Below, piece after piece: positions 1 through 9,065 of a DNA stretch of 36,185 bases. The first letter of the stretch is position 1, and each line of letters begins with the position of its first letter. This stretch comes from CAZRZN01 sp964604565. GTDB lineage: Bacteria > Pseudomonadota > Alphaproteobacteria > Rhodobacterales > Rhodobacteraceae. The DNA is taken from positions 1-36,185 of the forward strand of contig CAZRZN010000016.1 of assembly GCA_964604565.1 (NCBI GenBank), written 5' to 3'. Position numbers and translations under genes: made by a program. The notes under the pieces are model-generated. The model was given only the letters and a program-made list of their open reading frames with translations, did not search any database and had not been told where the DNA came from.

Positions 1-553
1 CGCAAAGCTTGTCGATTTCATCCGCGGCCAGTTCCGCGGTCATGCAGGCGCAATAGCCGCTGTCGCCGGCGGGCGCCGGTGTGAAATGGTGACAGCCGCC
101 GCAGGTGCCGAAGGCGGCCACATCCCGAAGATCCGCAAGCGAGGTCGACAGGCGCGACAGCGTGCCCAGAAACTGCTCCCGCTCGTCATGTTCAAGTTCG
201 CCAATCACGCCGATCACATCGCCCAGTGGATCCTGTCGCAGCATCCTGCGGCCTTTTTCGGTCAGGTCGAACCGCACGCTGCGCCGGTCGCGAGCTGAAC
301 GCTGCCGGGCGATCAGGCCATCCGTCTCAAGGGTCTTGATGATCTGCGATGCGGTGCCGCGTGTCGTCGCCTGAAAATCGGCAAAACCGGAGGGGGTGCG
401 GGTGCTGCCGTTGGCCCGCGCGAAGAACCGCAGGCAGGTCCATTGGGCCGACGTCAGACCAGACCGCGCATCCTCACAGCGGGCGGCGCGCCCGAGGTGG
501 ACAATCAGTTCGGCAATGCGATCCGGCAATTGATTTCGGATGACCATGCGCAT
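1..553 (-). CDS. MarR-family transcriptional regulator with C-terminal Cys/His cluster (partial, runs off window start)
   Basis: Reading the minus strand from ATG at 553 (or the in-frame ATG at 547) gives an open frame of at least 184 codons that runs off position 1. Residues about 30-110 form a MarR winged helix: an SAQW helix, a recognition region with TTRGTASQIIKTLE, and a wing with ARDRRSVRFDLTEKG. After the dimerisation helix there is an unusual tail with C151, C154, H155, H156, C168, C170 and C184, the last residue seen. The CGGCHHF and CAC arrangement could bind a metal or sense redox state; that is inference. A palindrome directly abuts the start, as expected for autorepression. The frame is open upstream to an ATG at 772, but that extension would bury the operator and is low-complexity, so I chose 553. 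The regulated gene is not identifiable here. Confidence 0.8.
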   Translation of the reverse strand, partial: MRMVIRNQLPDRIAELIVHLGRAARCEDARSGLTSAQWTCLRFFARANGSTRTPSGFADFQATTRGTASQIIKTLETDGLIARQRSARDRRSVRFDLTEKGRRMLRQDPLGDVIGVIGELEHDEREQFLGTLSRLSTSLADLRDVAAFGTCGGCHHFTPAPAGDSGYCACMTAELAADEIDKLC

Positions 554-574
554 ATAGTAGCGAAGCGAAACTAT
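554..574. promoter_or_regulatory. Palindromic MarR-type operator
   Basis: A 21-bp imperfect palindrome has arms ATAGT (554-558) and ACTAT (570-574) and symmetric inner CG dinucleotides. It lies immediately upstream of the MarR start codon. MarR proteins normally bind such 16-22 bp inverted repeats over their own promoter, so an autoregulatory operator is the natural reading. The site is seen directly; binding is inferred. Confidence 0.6.
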
Positions 575-712
575 CTTTGCAAGGTTCGGGATACCTACGG
601 AAGGCGCGGAGACGCCGGCTCCGGTCGTCGAACGCCGAGGCGTCCGGGGTCTTGACAACGGTTCGGGCAAAGTCTGAAAAACCGAGGATCGCTTTTTTCG
701 CTTCAGAAGCAG

Positions 713-772
713 GCGAGGCGCTGCGAAAAGGTAAGTCTCGTAGTCCCCAAAGGTCCAAATCGCGCGGGCCAT
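713..772 (-). pseudogene. Possible 5' remnant of a winged-helix (ToxR/CadC-type) regulator gene
   Basis: On the minus strand from ATG at 772 the reading is MARAIWTFGDYE followed by unrelated residues. The IWTFGDY block matches the start of the intact winged-helix regulator in this window (MIWSFGDYRL, start at 33004), and the 25-base core is largely identical at DNA level. Nothing beyond about 15 codons resembles the family, so this could be a decayed copy or a chance match. Confidence 0.22.
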
Positions 773-902
773 GCGGTCGCAAAAGTCGACTTGCGTGGCG
801 GGTTCCTGGGCAGACGGTGAGGCGCTCAAGGACAGAGCCATGCCGGACAAACCGGGAATAGACGCATCGCCCTGTTGGGGCAGGGCGATACGATCGGCGA
901 AT

Positions 903-933
903 GGACCCGGTGTGACAGCGGTCACACGGGTCC
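903..933 (-). terminator. Hairpin downstream of the small lysine-rich gene
   Basis: GGACCC plus GTGTGAC (903-908, 910-916) pairs exactly with GTCACAC plus GGGTCC (921-933), with a single bulged G at 909 and a 4-base loop. It starts 12 bases past the stop codon of the 945-1079 gene. There is no T-tract, so termination is inferred from position and stem strength. Confidence 0.45.
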
Positions 934-944
934 GGAGGATCCGG

Positions 945-1079
945 TCACTTCTTCTTGTTTTCGCCGATGCTGACCGGTGTCTTGCCCTTGGCAAAATCCG
1001 CCGTGGCGAGAACCTTTTCCTTCACCTTCTTCGGTTTCTTGGCTTCTTTGTTTCCGCGGTTCTTGTCGCCCTTGGACAT
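945..1079 (-). CDS. Small lysine-rich protein, 44 aa
   Basis: ATG at 1079 to TGA at 945 gives a 44-residue protein. It begins MSKGDKNRGNKEAKKPKK, continues with a short neutral middle part (VLATADFAKGKTPVSIG) and ends NKKK. A GGAGA ribosome site sits 5-6 bases upstream. About a third of residues are lysine, so it is strongly basic and possibly nucleic-acid associated. Similar short basic hypothetical proteins are common in alphaproteobacteria, but I know no established function. It lies downstream of groEL on the same strand, separated by a likely terminator at 1136-1167, and is followed by its own hairpin. Confidence 0.7.
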   Translation of the reverse strand: MSKGDKNRGNKEAKKPKKVKEKVLATADFAKGKTPVSIGENKKK

Positions 1080-1135
1080 TTTCGTGTCTCCATTCAAAGG
1101 GGTTTTGATGCTCTTGCTCGACGCGAAATTCCCGG

Positions 1136-1167
1136 GGCCGGTCGGTTGCGTCGTATCCCGACCGGCC
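1136..1167 (-). terminator. Probable groEL terminator hairpin
   Basis: A perfect 10-bp stem (GGCCGGTCGG at 1136-1145 pairing with 1158-1167) encloses a 12-base loop, starting 23 bases downstream of the groEL stop. There is no clear U-tract on the minus strand, so the call rests on position and stem strength. Confidence 0.5.
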
Positions 1168-1190
1168 GCGCGCTGCGGCGGTCCGGCCGC

Positions 1191-2828
<1,638 letters not shown>

Positions 2829-2872
2829 GAAGGTGGTCTCCTGAACATGGGATAAGGGCGTAGACGTCTTTC

Positions 2873-3079
2873 TCAGGCCACAATGCCGAGAATGCCGCGC
2901 TCCTTCATGATCAGGGGGATACCGCCATGGAGAGCGGTCCCGGGGCCAAACAATTGGTGAAACATAGTCTCACTATCTGTCTTGAAGGACTTGCCATAAC
3001 GTCGCCGCGCCCTGACGCTCAGGCTGTCGCGCAAAGCGATCAAGGCCTCCGTCGACCCGTCCTGCATGGCCGTAAAGGG
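2873..3079 (-). pseudogene. Possible remnant of a GlcG/haem-degrading (DUF336-like) protein
   Basis: The minus frame ending at 2873 contains ALIALRDSLSVRARRRYGKS, then GPGTALHGGIPLI and GILGIVA before the stop. Haem-degrading/GlcG domains end with a KA-TA-G-PT helix followed by a GGvPi...dG-viGaiGVSG strand pair, and the order here matches. The final GVSG part is lost, the N-terminal half cannot be recognised in the same frame, and no ribosome site fits. I read it as a decayed fragment, but the resemblance is modest. Confidence 0.28.
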
Positions 3080-3358
3080 GATCGGAGCGGAAAACGATCC
3101 GAGATGTCCTATTGTTCCATGGTCGCGGACAGGGTCTTGAAACATGCTGAACGGCACGGAAATGCTCCTTCCTGGAGTTCCGAGAGCGCATGGCGATGGT
3201 CGAAAGGGTCTTGGCGCTCGCCACACCGGAGTGCCAATCATCCGAAGATGATGGCACACCAGTGATCCTGCAATGGCCTTTGTAAAATATCTCTTGGGCC
3301 TGTCCGACCGCGCGCCCGGCTTGTCGGGGGTCTGGCGGCCCGATGCACCAAGGGGGCG

Positions 3359-3387
3359 GCCGCCCCTGGCGCCAAGACAGGGGCGGC
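3359..3387 (-). terminator. Probable terminator of the sugar operon
   Basis: A perfect 10-bp stem (GCCGCCCCTG at 3359-3368 with CAGGGGCGGC at 3378-3387) and a 9-base loop lie 30 bases past the stop of the SMP-30 gene. No U-tract follows on the minus strand. An alternative GGGGCGGCCGCCCC self-palindrome overlaps it. Confidence 0.48.
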
Positions 3388-3416
3388 GCTGGACGGACCG
3401 CGCCTTTCGGCCGGGA

Positions 3417-4295
3417 TCAGCCGCCGAACCGCGGCTCGGGGACCCCCTGCACGCCCAGTCCGGTGATCGCGAAGAGGCTGCCGCGCTTCACACCATCGCC
3501 GGGGAAACGTGGCAAGGGGGGCTTTGCCATGGAGGTGACGTAGAGCACATCCAGATCCGGCCCGCCGAACTGGACCGACGTGACCTTTTTCACCGGCATG
3601 TCGATTTCGCGGTCGAGCGTTCCGTCAGGCGCAAATCGGCACAGCCGGGCATCATAGACCAGCGCCATCCAGTAATAGCCCTCCGCGTCCACGGTCGCCC
3701 CGTCCGCCGCGCCACCGTTCGACGTATCCACCTTGGCAAAGGTGCGGCGGTTGGAAATCTCGCCGCTGGAAATGTCGTAGTCATAGGCCCAGACTTCGCC
3801 GGTCCATGTGTCGGTGAAGTAAAATGTCTTGTCATCGGGGCTGAAACAGGGCCCGTTCGAACAGATGATCCCCTGTTCGACCTTTGTTACGCTCATGTCG
3901 GGATCGACCCGGTAAAGCGACCCTTTCGGCCCTTCCTCCATCGTGTCCATGGACCCAGCAAAGAACCGTCCGGCACGGTCACATTTACCGTCGTTTATGC
4001 GGGTTTCCGCCATGTCCGGTTCGGGATCATGCAAAAGGTCGCAATCGCCCGTTTTGAAATCCAGCAGCCAGAACCCCTTGTCCAGCGACACGATCGCGCC
4101 CTCGCCGTCCTTGCGCAGCGCCATTGACCCGATCTTTCCGGGCACATCCCAGGCGCGCAACTCCGTCCCGTCGGCGGTGCAGCGGAAAACCCGCCCGTCC
4201 ATCGAATCGATGAAGTAGAGCCGCTGTTGGTCCACATCCCAGACCGGCCCTTCGCCGAGGGTTGTCTTGACGTCCAGCAATATGTCGATCTGCAT
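3417..4295 (-). CDS. SMP-30/gluconolactonase/regucalcin-family lactonase
   Basis: A 292-residue protein of the SMP-30 six-bladed propeller family, which hydrolyses sugar lactones to aldonic acids using one divalent metal ion. The metal and substrate residues are in place: E15 in LGEGPVWD, N101 in RINDGKCD, N147 in CSNGPCFSPDD and D198 in ADGATVDAEG. These correspond to E18, N103, N154 and D204 of regucalcin. There is no signal peptide, so it is cytoplasmic. I chose ATG at 4295 because GGAGGAG (4301-4307) is spaced 5 bases from it; the in-frame GTG at 4301 would overlap that site. It is the last gene of the sugar operon, after the BKACE gene, and should open a lactone made by one of the two dehydrogenases. 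The actual lactone is unknown. Confidence 0.9.
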   Translation of the reverse strand: MQIDILLDVKTTLGEGPVWDVDQQRLYFIDSMDGRVFRCTADGTELRAWDVPGKIGSMALRKDGEGAIVSLDKGFWLLDFKTGDCDLLHDPEPDMAETRINDGKCDRAGRFFAGSMDTMEEGPKGSLYRVDPDMSVTKVEQGIICSNGPCFSPDDKTFYFTDTWTGEVWAYDYDISSGEISNRRTFAKVDTSNGGAADGATVDAEGYYWMALVYDARLCRFAPDGTLDREIDMPVKKVTSVQFGGPDLDVLYVTSMAKPPLPRFPGDGVKRGSLFAITGLGVQGVPEPRFGG

Positions 4296-4307
4296 GTCCA
4301 CTCCTCC

Positions 4308-5240
4308 CTAGAAATTCACCGCGTCGCCACCCTTGAGCGCGAGCATTTCCCGTGCCTCTTCGGGCGTCGCGATCTCCAGCCCGAGCCCCTCGACGAGGTT
4401 GCGTGCCTTCGTGACCTGCTGGGCGTTGCTTTCGGCCAGTTTGCCACGGGAGATCCAGATGCTGTCCTCAAGTCCGACACGGATATTGCCGCCCATCGAC
4501 ACTGCCTGCGTGGCGATGCGGAACTGGTCCTTGCCGGCGCCAAGAACGGACCAGCGGAAATCCGATCCGAACAGGCGGTCCGCGGTGCGTTTCATGTGCA
4601 TGACGTCCTCCGGGTGGGTGCCGATCCCCCCCAACAGGCCAAAGACGGACTGGACGAAGAATGGCGGTTTCACCAGTCCGCGATCCGCGAAATGCGCAAG
4701 GTTGTAGAGATGCGAGATGTCGTAGCATTCGAATTCGAACCGCGTGCCGTTGCCGTAGCAGGTGTCCAGAACGTATTCGATGTCCTTGAACGAATTGCGG
4801 AAAACCAGATCGCGCGACCCTTCGAGGTGGTCCCGCTCCCAAGCATGCTTGAACTCCTTGTATTTCGCCAGAAGCGGGAAGAAGCCGAAGTTCATGGATC
4901 CCATGTTTAGTGAGGCGACCTCCGGTTGCCATTTCGCCGCAGGTTTGGTGCGCTCATCCACCGTCATGTAGGGCGACCCGCCGGTCGTGATGTTCACGAC
5001 CGCATTGGTGGCCTGCTTGATCCGGCCAAGAAAGGGCGCGAAGGCCTCGGCGCTCTGGTCGGGTTTGCCGGTCTGGGGGTCGCGGGCGTGCAGATGCAGG
5101 ATGGCCGCACCGGCCTCTGCCGCGCCGATGGCGGCCGCGGCGATTTCATCGGGCGTGATCGGCAGGTGGTCCGACATCGTCGGGGTGTGGATCGCGCCGG
5201 TGACGGCGCAGGTGATGATCACCTTGTCGGGGGCTGGCAT
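4308..5240 (-). CDS. BKACE-family beta-keto acid cleavage enzyme (DUF849)
   Basis: A 310-aa TIM-barrel enzyme of the beta-keto acid cleavage family. Characterised members (Kce of lysine fermentation, the dehydrocarnitine cleavage enzyme) condense a beta-keto acid with acetyl-CoA, releasing acetoacetate and a new acyl-CoA. The zinc site is visible as HLHAR (49-53) and E258 in NIRVGLEDS. The conserved NITTGGSP (83-90) and LNMGSMNFG (111-119) blocks are also present. The gene follows the 3-hydroxyacyl-CoA-dehydrogenase-like gene after a 4-base gap, with GGAGA before its ATG. The upstream dehydrogenase makes 3-keto acids, the substrate class of BKACE, so the pair forms a plausible two-step module. 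Its relatives act on many substrates, and the substrate cannot be read from sequence. Confidence 0.9.
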   Translation of the reverse strand: MPAPDKVIITCAVTGAIHTPTMSDHLPITPDEIAAAAIGAAEAGAAILHLHARDPQTGKPDQSAEAFAPFLGRIKQATNAVVNITTGGSPYMTVDERTKPAAKWQPEVASLNMGSMNFGFFPLLAKYKEFKHAWERDHLEGSRDLVFRNSFKDIEYVLDTCYGNGTRFEFECYDISHLYNLAHFADRGLVKPPFFVQSVFGLLGGIGTHPEDVMHMKRTADRLFGSDFRWSVLGAGKDQFRIATQAVSMGGNIRVGLEDSIWISRGKLAESNAQQVTKARNLVEGLGLEIATPEEAREMLALKGGDAVNF

Positions 5241-5244
5241 GGGG

Positions 5245-6192
5245 TCATTCTCCTATTTCGTTGGCGGCTCGGCGTTTCTGGGCGGCAAGCGCCATCAGCC
5301 GACGGTCACGCCATGTCTGTCGCTCTGCAAGATCTTCCTTCGGCAGGGCCGCGCGGCGCACCGCCTCTATCCTGTCCAGAGCCTCGCCGCGCCAGTCGGC
5401 GGCGGGCAACCCGGCCATGTCGTCATAGATCCCGGCATAACGTTCGACATAGTCGCGCACGCCGCCGGGCGCGTTCAGGTCGATGGTCTCGAACGGCCCC
5501 ATGAACGACCAGCGCAGCGCGAGCCCCTCCCGGATACCGATATCGACGTCCTCGGCACTGGCATACCCATCCGCCACCAAACGGAATGCCTCATGCAGCA
5601 GCGCCCCCTGCATCCGGTTCATCACGAAGCCGTCGATTTCGCGCTGCATGACGATGGGCTGCATCCCGGCGCCGCGCAGCATCTCTGCCGTGCGCGTCAT
5701 CAGTGCCTTGTCGGTCCATGGGGCGGGGACCAGCTCCGCAGCAGGCACAAGGTAGGAGGGGTTGATCGGGTGATTCACCATCGCCCTGTGCCGCCCCTCC
5801 AGCCCCTCGGAAATGGCCGAGGGCAGCAGCGCGGAAGACGATGATGCCAGCACCGTATCCGGCCCGGCAAGGGCGTCCAGCGTCGCGAAAATCTCGCGCT
5901 TCACGTCGATGTCCTCAAACGTGCTTTCCTGAACGTGCAGGGCACCGTCCAGCGCCTCTTCCAGCGTTTCGACAGGTCGGATGAGGGCCAGCACCTGATC
6001 CGCCGGGCTGTCGATCAGACCCAGCTTTTCCAACTCCGGCAGCATCTTGGCGCAAAACGCGCGGGCGTCGCCGGCAGCCTCCGGCTTGGCGTCCCACAGG
6101 CGCACATCGTGACCCGCGCGGGCAAAGACCATCGCCCAGGATCGTCCGATCAGGCCTGCTCCGACGCAGGCGACAGATATGGTTCCAGCCAT
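5245..6192 (-). CDS. L-gulonate 3-dehydrogenase / lambda-crystallin-like 3-hydroxyacid dehydrogenase
   Basis: A 315-aa NAD-dependent dehydrogenase of the 3-hydroxyacyl-CoA dehydrogenase superfamily. The Rossmann motif GAGLIG is at 11-16. The S/H/N catalytic set appears as ASSSSALLPS (116-125), H141 in VNHPINPSYLVP and N192 in GFVMNRMQGALLHEA. The blocks LVPAPWT and GLALRWSFMGPFETIDLNAPGG are typical of lambda-crystallin/L-gulonate 3-dehydrogenase and also of L-carnitine dehydrogenase-like enzymes, which act on free hydroxy acids rather than CoA esters. I used ATG at 6192: it overlaps the SDR stop codon (TGATG) and has GGAGG 7 bases upstream. A GTG at 6195 is the alternative. It should feed a 3-keto acid to the adjacent BKACE. 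Confidence 0.88.
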   Translation of the reverse strand: MAGTISVACVGAGLIGRSWAMVFARAGHDVRLWDAKPEAAGDARAFCAKMLPELEKLGLIDSPADQVLALIRPVETLEEALDGALHVQESTFEDIDVKREIFATLDALAGPDTVLASSSSALLPSAISEGLEGRHRAMVNHPINPSYLVPAAELVPAPWTDKALMTRTAEMLRGAGMQPIVMQREIDGFVMNRMQGALLHEAFRLVADGYASAEDVDIGIREGLALRWSFMGPFETIDLNAPGGVRDYVERYAGIYDDMAGLPAADWRGEALDRIEAVRRAALPKEDLAERQTWRDRRLMALAAQKRRAANEIGE

Positions 6193-6977
6193 CACAACGC
6201 CTCCACATTGCCGTCGACGGGGAAGCTTTGCCCCGACAGGTTTCGACCCGCATCCGAGATCAGGAATGTGGCCATGTCCGCCACGTCCTCTGGCGGGGTC
6301 ATCCGGCGCAGCGAGATACGGTTGAGATAATCGGCCTTCATCGCCTCATGGGTCACGCCGGTCTGTTCGGCCCGGTCGGCGATGACGCCTTCCATGCGCG
6401 GCCCTTCGATGATCCCGGGCAGGATCGCGTTGGCGCGGATGTTGGAGGGGCCCAGCTCCTTGGCGAGCGATTGGGTAAAGCCGATGATCCCCCATTTCGC
6501 AGAGGAATAAGGCGTGCGGTAGGCATATCCGAACCGTCCCGCGGCAGAGGAGATATTGACGATTGCCCCGCCGCCCGCCGCCTTCAACATCGGCACCGCG
6601 TGATGCGTGCACAGGAATTGACCGGTCAGGCAGATATCGATGCAGCGCCGCCAGTCAGCGGCGGTGATGTCCTCTACCCCGCCGGTCGGCCCGGCGATCC
6701 CCGCGTTGTTCACGAGCGCGTCCAGTCCCCCCATCGTCGCCGCGATCTTTTCGAAGAAGGCCGCCACCTGCGTCTCCTCCGACACGTCGGCGAGGGCCGC
6801 AACCTCTGCGCCCAGCTCCTTTTCGGCGGTGGCAAGCGCATCCGCATCCACGTCGCAGATGGCGATTCTTGCCCCTTGTCTGGCCAGCGCCCGGCCAATG
6901 CACAGGCCGATGCCTCCGGCCCCGGCGGTGATGGCAACCCGAAGCCCGTCAAGGCCCGGTAGGGTCATGTTTGTCAT
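6192..6977 (-). CDS. Short-chain dehydrogenase/reductase (SDR)
   Basis: A classical SDR of 261 aa. It has the cofactor motif GAGGIG (19-24), D42 after the second strand (favouring NAD), NNAG (90-93), the catalytic S143/S144 in NISSAAG, Y157 and K161 in YSSAK, and a PG motif after the active site (LPGIIEGPRMEG). AAGGAG (about 6986-6991) precedes the ATG by 7 bases. It lies between the permease and the gulonate-dehydrogenase-like gene. In this context it could oxidise the anomeric carbon of an imported sugar to a lactone, the substrate for the SMP-30 enzyme, or oxidise a hydroxyl of a sugar acid. SDR specificity cannot be read from these motifs. Confidence 0.9.
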   Translation of the reverse strand: MTNMTLPGLDGLRVAITAGAGGIGLCIGRALARQGARIAICDVDADALATAEKELGAEVAALADVSEETQVAAFFEKIAATMGGLDALVNNAGIAGPTGGVEDITAADWRRCIDICLTGQFLCTHHAVPMLKAAGGGAIVNISSAAGRFGYAYRTPYSSAKWGIIGFTQSLAKELGPSNIRANAILPGIIEGPRMEGVIADRAEQTGVTHEAMKADYLNRISLRRMTPPEDVADMATFLISDAGRNLSGQSFPVDGNVEAL

Positions 6978-6989
6978 GTCTCGTCTCCT

Positions 6990-9065
6990 TCAATCGCGCA
7001 GCGCAATCACCGCCGCCAGGATCACCAGTCCAAAGAACACGGCGCGGAATGCGATGGGCAGTGCTGTCCCGGCAAGCAGCATTTGCAGCGCGGTCAAGAG
7101 AACCGCGCCCCCCAGCATGCCTGCGTAATGACCCCTGCCGCCAGTGATAAGCGCGCCACCAACGACCACGACGGCGATCGAGGGCAGCAGATAGTCGTCG
7201 CCCATGCCAAGGCTGGCCTGCCCGGAAAACCCCGCCAGCAGGATCCCCACAAGGGCCGCACAAAGGGCCGACAGAACATAGACAGAAATGATCACGCGCC
7301 CGGTGCGGACGCCGGAAAGCCGCGCGGCAAGCGCACTGTTGCCCACCGCGTAGACCCGGCGCCCAAAGGCGGTGCGCCCCAGCAACAGGATGGCGAGCGT
7401 GACAAAGACAATCATGAAGAAGATCACCGGCGTGATCCCCAGAAACTTGCCTGTCATGAACCAGCGCAGGGCAGGCGGCGCAAAGCCCGCAGGCGTTCCG
7501 CCTGACCAGATCAGCGCCACCCCTTGAAGGATACCGTTCATGGCAAGCGTGACGACGATCGGGGACAGGCCCAATGCCACGACCCCAAGCCCGTTGAGCA
7601 ATCCTACGGTGGCTGCCACCAGCAATACGACAGGCACGGCTGTCCAGAGCGCGGCATCCTGACCGCCGACAAGGCCTGTCAGCAGGACGCCCGACAACGC
7701 GATTGCCCAGGGGATCGACAGGTCCAGACCCCCGGTCAGGATCACCGCCCCCTGTCCCAGCGCAAGAATGGCAAGAAAGCTCGACAGAACCAGCAGCGAA
7801 TCCCAGTAGCGGAGGTTTGCAAAGACGTTGCCCAGAACGAATTGCGTGACGATCAGCACCAGTATGAGACACATGTAAGCCGGCAGGGCATAGCGCAGCA
7901 TGTGGCCATGCTTTTGCAGGAAAAAGACCCTTGGCGCGGTCGCGGAGGGTGGCGTGAAGGTCAGCCGACGGTCTTTTGCGGGCCGTTGAGAGGCCAGTTG
8001 CCCCAAGCGGCGCGCATTGACCGAGGACAGCAGATCCCGCAGCCGTCGCGACAGGACGCTGTTCGCTGACAGTGACCCCGCCAGAACCGCAAGCAGCAGC
8101 ACCGCGCTTTCCGCGATGGTGGAATAATAGGCCGAAACATTCAGGGACAGCAGCAGGTTCACCACGATCATCAGGATGTAGGCGCCAAGGATCGTGCCAA
8201 TCACACCCCCTTTGCCGCCGCCCAGCCGCGTGCCGCCGATGACCACCGCGGCAAAGGTTGGCAGCAACAGCGAATTGCCGACCAAAGGATCGCCCGATCC
8301 GGTCTGCGCACTGACAAAGACGCCCGCCAACCCGTAAAGCCCACCGGCCAGCACATAGGTCATGAAAAGGGTCGTTCGGGTCCGAAGGCCGGTGGCATGG
8401 GCCGCTTCCGGATCACTTCCGACCGCATACAGCGTCACACCCCAGGACGTCCGCTTCAGCCACAGCCACAGGACCACCAGCACCATGAGCAACGCGAGGG
8501 GCGCAGGCAGAAGGTTGGGGATCGCATCACCCAGATAAACCATGCCCAGCGACGGAGAGACAAATCCACCGGGCGTGTCCATGACCAGCAGCGTGAGGCC
8601 CTGAACGATGAACATGACCGCCAGGGTCACAACGATGGGTTGCAGGCGCATCACCGCCACGAAGAACCCGTTCACGGCACCGACGCAGGCACCGATCCCG
8701 ATGCCCACCATCGTCCACAGGGGCACGGAGGCCTCCATGTTGGTCGGATCCATGGAGGTCGCGAGCACCGCATTGACCAGCGACACCACCGCACCTGCCG
8801 ACAGATCGAAGCCTCCCGAGAGGATGACCAATGTCTGGCCCGCCGCCGCGATGGCCGTCGTGGCGCCGCCGCTCGACAGAAAGGAGATGTCGAAATAGCT
8901 GAGTGGGTAGGGGCTGAGCGCGGCGTTCAGCCACATCAGACCCAGGAAGACCAGCGCGGCCACGGCCACGGCCTGTCCGCGCCGTGCGGTCCTGATCGCG
9001 CGGGCCATCCCGTTTGATGCCATGTTGGCGCGTGATGCGCCTTGTCTCGGCGCCTCGCCGCTCAT
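6990..9065 (-). CDS. Ribose-type ABC permease, two RbsC-like domains fused in one polypeptide
   Basis: A 691-aa membrane protein made of two successive BPD_transp_2 (RbsC/XylH-type) permease domains. Domain 1 covers about 35-335, with GGFDLSAGAVVSL (84-96) and GGTRLGGGKGG (278-288). A hydrophilic, Arg-rich linker covers about 336-385. Domain 2 runs from about 390 to the end, with the equivalent GGLDLSIPWAIAL and GGALITGGRGH blocks. RbsC normally is a single-domain homodimer, or two separate genes as in the galactofuranose system, so one chain here supplies the whole transmembrane channel. The ATG at 9065 overlaps the ATPase stop (ATGA). The frame is open further upstream to 9365, but that part is antisense-like sequence inside the ATPase gene. 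It pairs with the RbsA-type ATPase and the periplasmic binding protein. Confidence 0.92.
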   Translation of the reverse strand: MSGEAPRQGASRANMASNGMARAIRTARRGQAVAVAALVFLGLMWLNAALSPYPLSYFDISFLSSGGATTAIAAAGQTLVILSGGFDLSAGAVVSLVNAVLATSMDPTNMEASVPLWTMVGIGIGACVGAVNGFFVAVMRLQPIVVTLAVMFIVQGLTLLVMDTPGGFVSPSLGMVYLGDAIPNLLPAPLALLMVLVVLWLWLKRTSWGVTLYAVGSDPEAAHATGLRTRTTLFMTYVLAGGLYGLAGVFVSAQTGSGDPLVGNSLLLPTFAAVVIGGTRLGGGKGGVIGTILGAYILMIVVNLLLSLNVSAYYSTIAESAVLLLAVLAGSLSANSVLSRRLRDLLSSVNARRLGQLASQRPAKDRRLTFTPPSATAPRVFFLQKHGHMLRYALPAYMCLILVLIVTQFVLGNVFANLRYWDSLLVLSSFLAILALGQGAVILTGGLDLSIPWAIALSGVLLTGLVGGQDAALWTAVPVVLLVAATVGLLNGLGVVALGLSPIVVTLAMNGILQGVALIWSGGTPAGFAPPALRWFMTGKFLGITPVIFFMIVFVTLAILLLGRTAFGRRVYAVGNSALAARLSGVRTGRVIISVYVLSALCAALVGILLAGFSGQASLGMGDDYLLPSIAVVVVGGALITGGRGHYAGMLGGAVLLTALQMLLAGTALPIAFRAVFFGLVILAAVIALRD

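Larger units (their letters stand above)
575..944. other. Intergenic stretch, no convincing intact gene
   Basis: About 370 bases lie between the MarR operator and the small lysine-rich gene. No open frame here has a good ribosome site or a recognisable product. The notable contents are a short stretch resembling the N-terminus of a winged-helix regulator (about 713-772, minus) and a strong hairpin at 903-933, both listed separately. Confidence 0.5.
2829..3416. other. Stretch without an intact gene between groEL and the SMP-30 gene
   Basis: About 590 bases contain no convincing complete gene on either strand. The part nearest groEL holds a possible decayed GlcG/haem-degrading reading frame (2873-3079, minus). 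The part nearest the lactonase holds a GC-rich hairpin (3359-3387) that probably ends the sugar operon. Confidence 0.5.

Noticed and set aside
554..772. In-frame upstream extension of the MarR gene to ATG 772
   Set aside because: It would place the palindromic operator inside the coding region, and the extra residues do not resemble the family.
4308..6192. Carnitine degradation pair (carnitine dehydrogenase plus dehydrocarnitine cleavage enzyme)
   Set aside because: The family matches allow it, but the betainyl-CoA thioesterase and dimethylglycine genes usual for that pathway are missing. The lactonase and ribose-type importer favour a carbohydrate.
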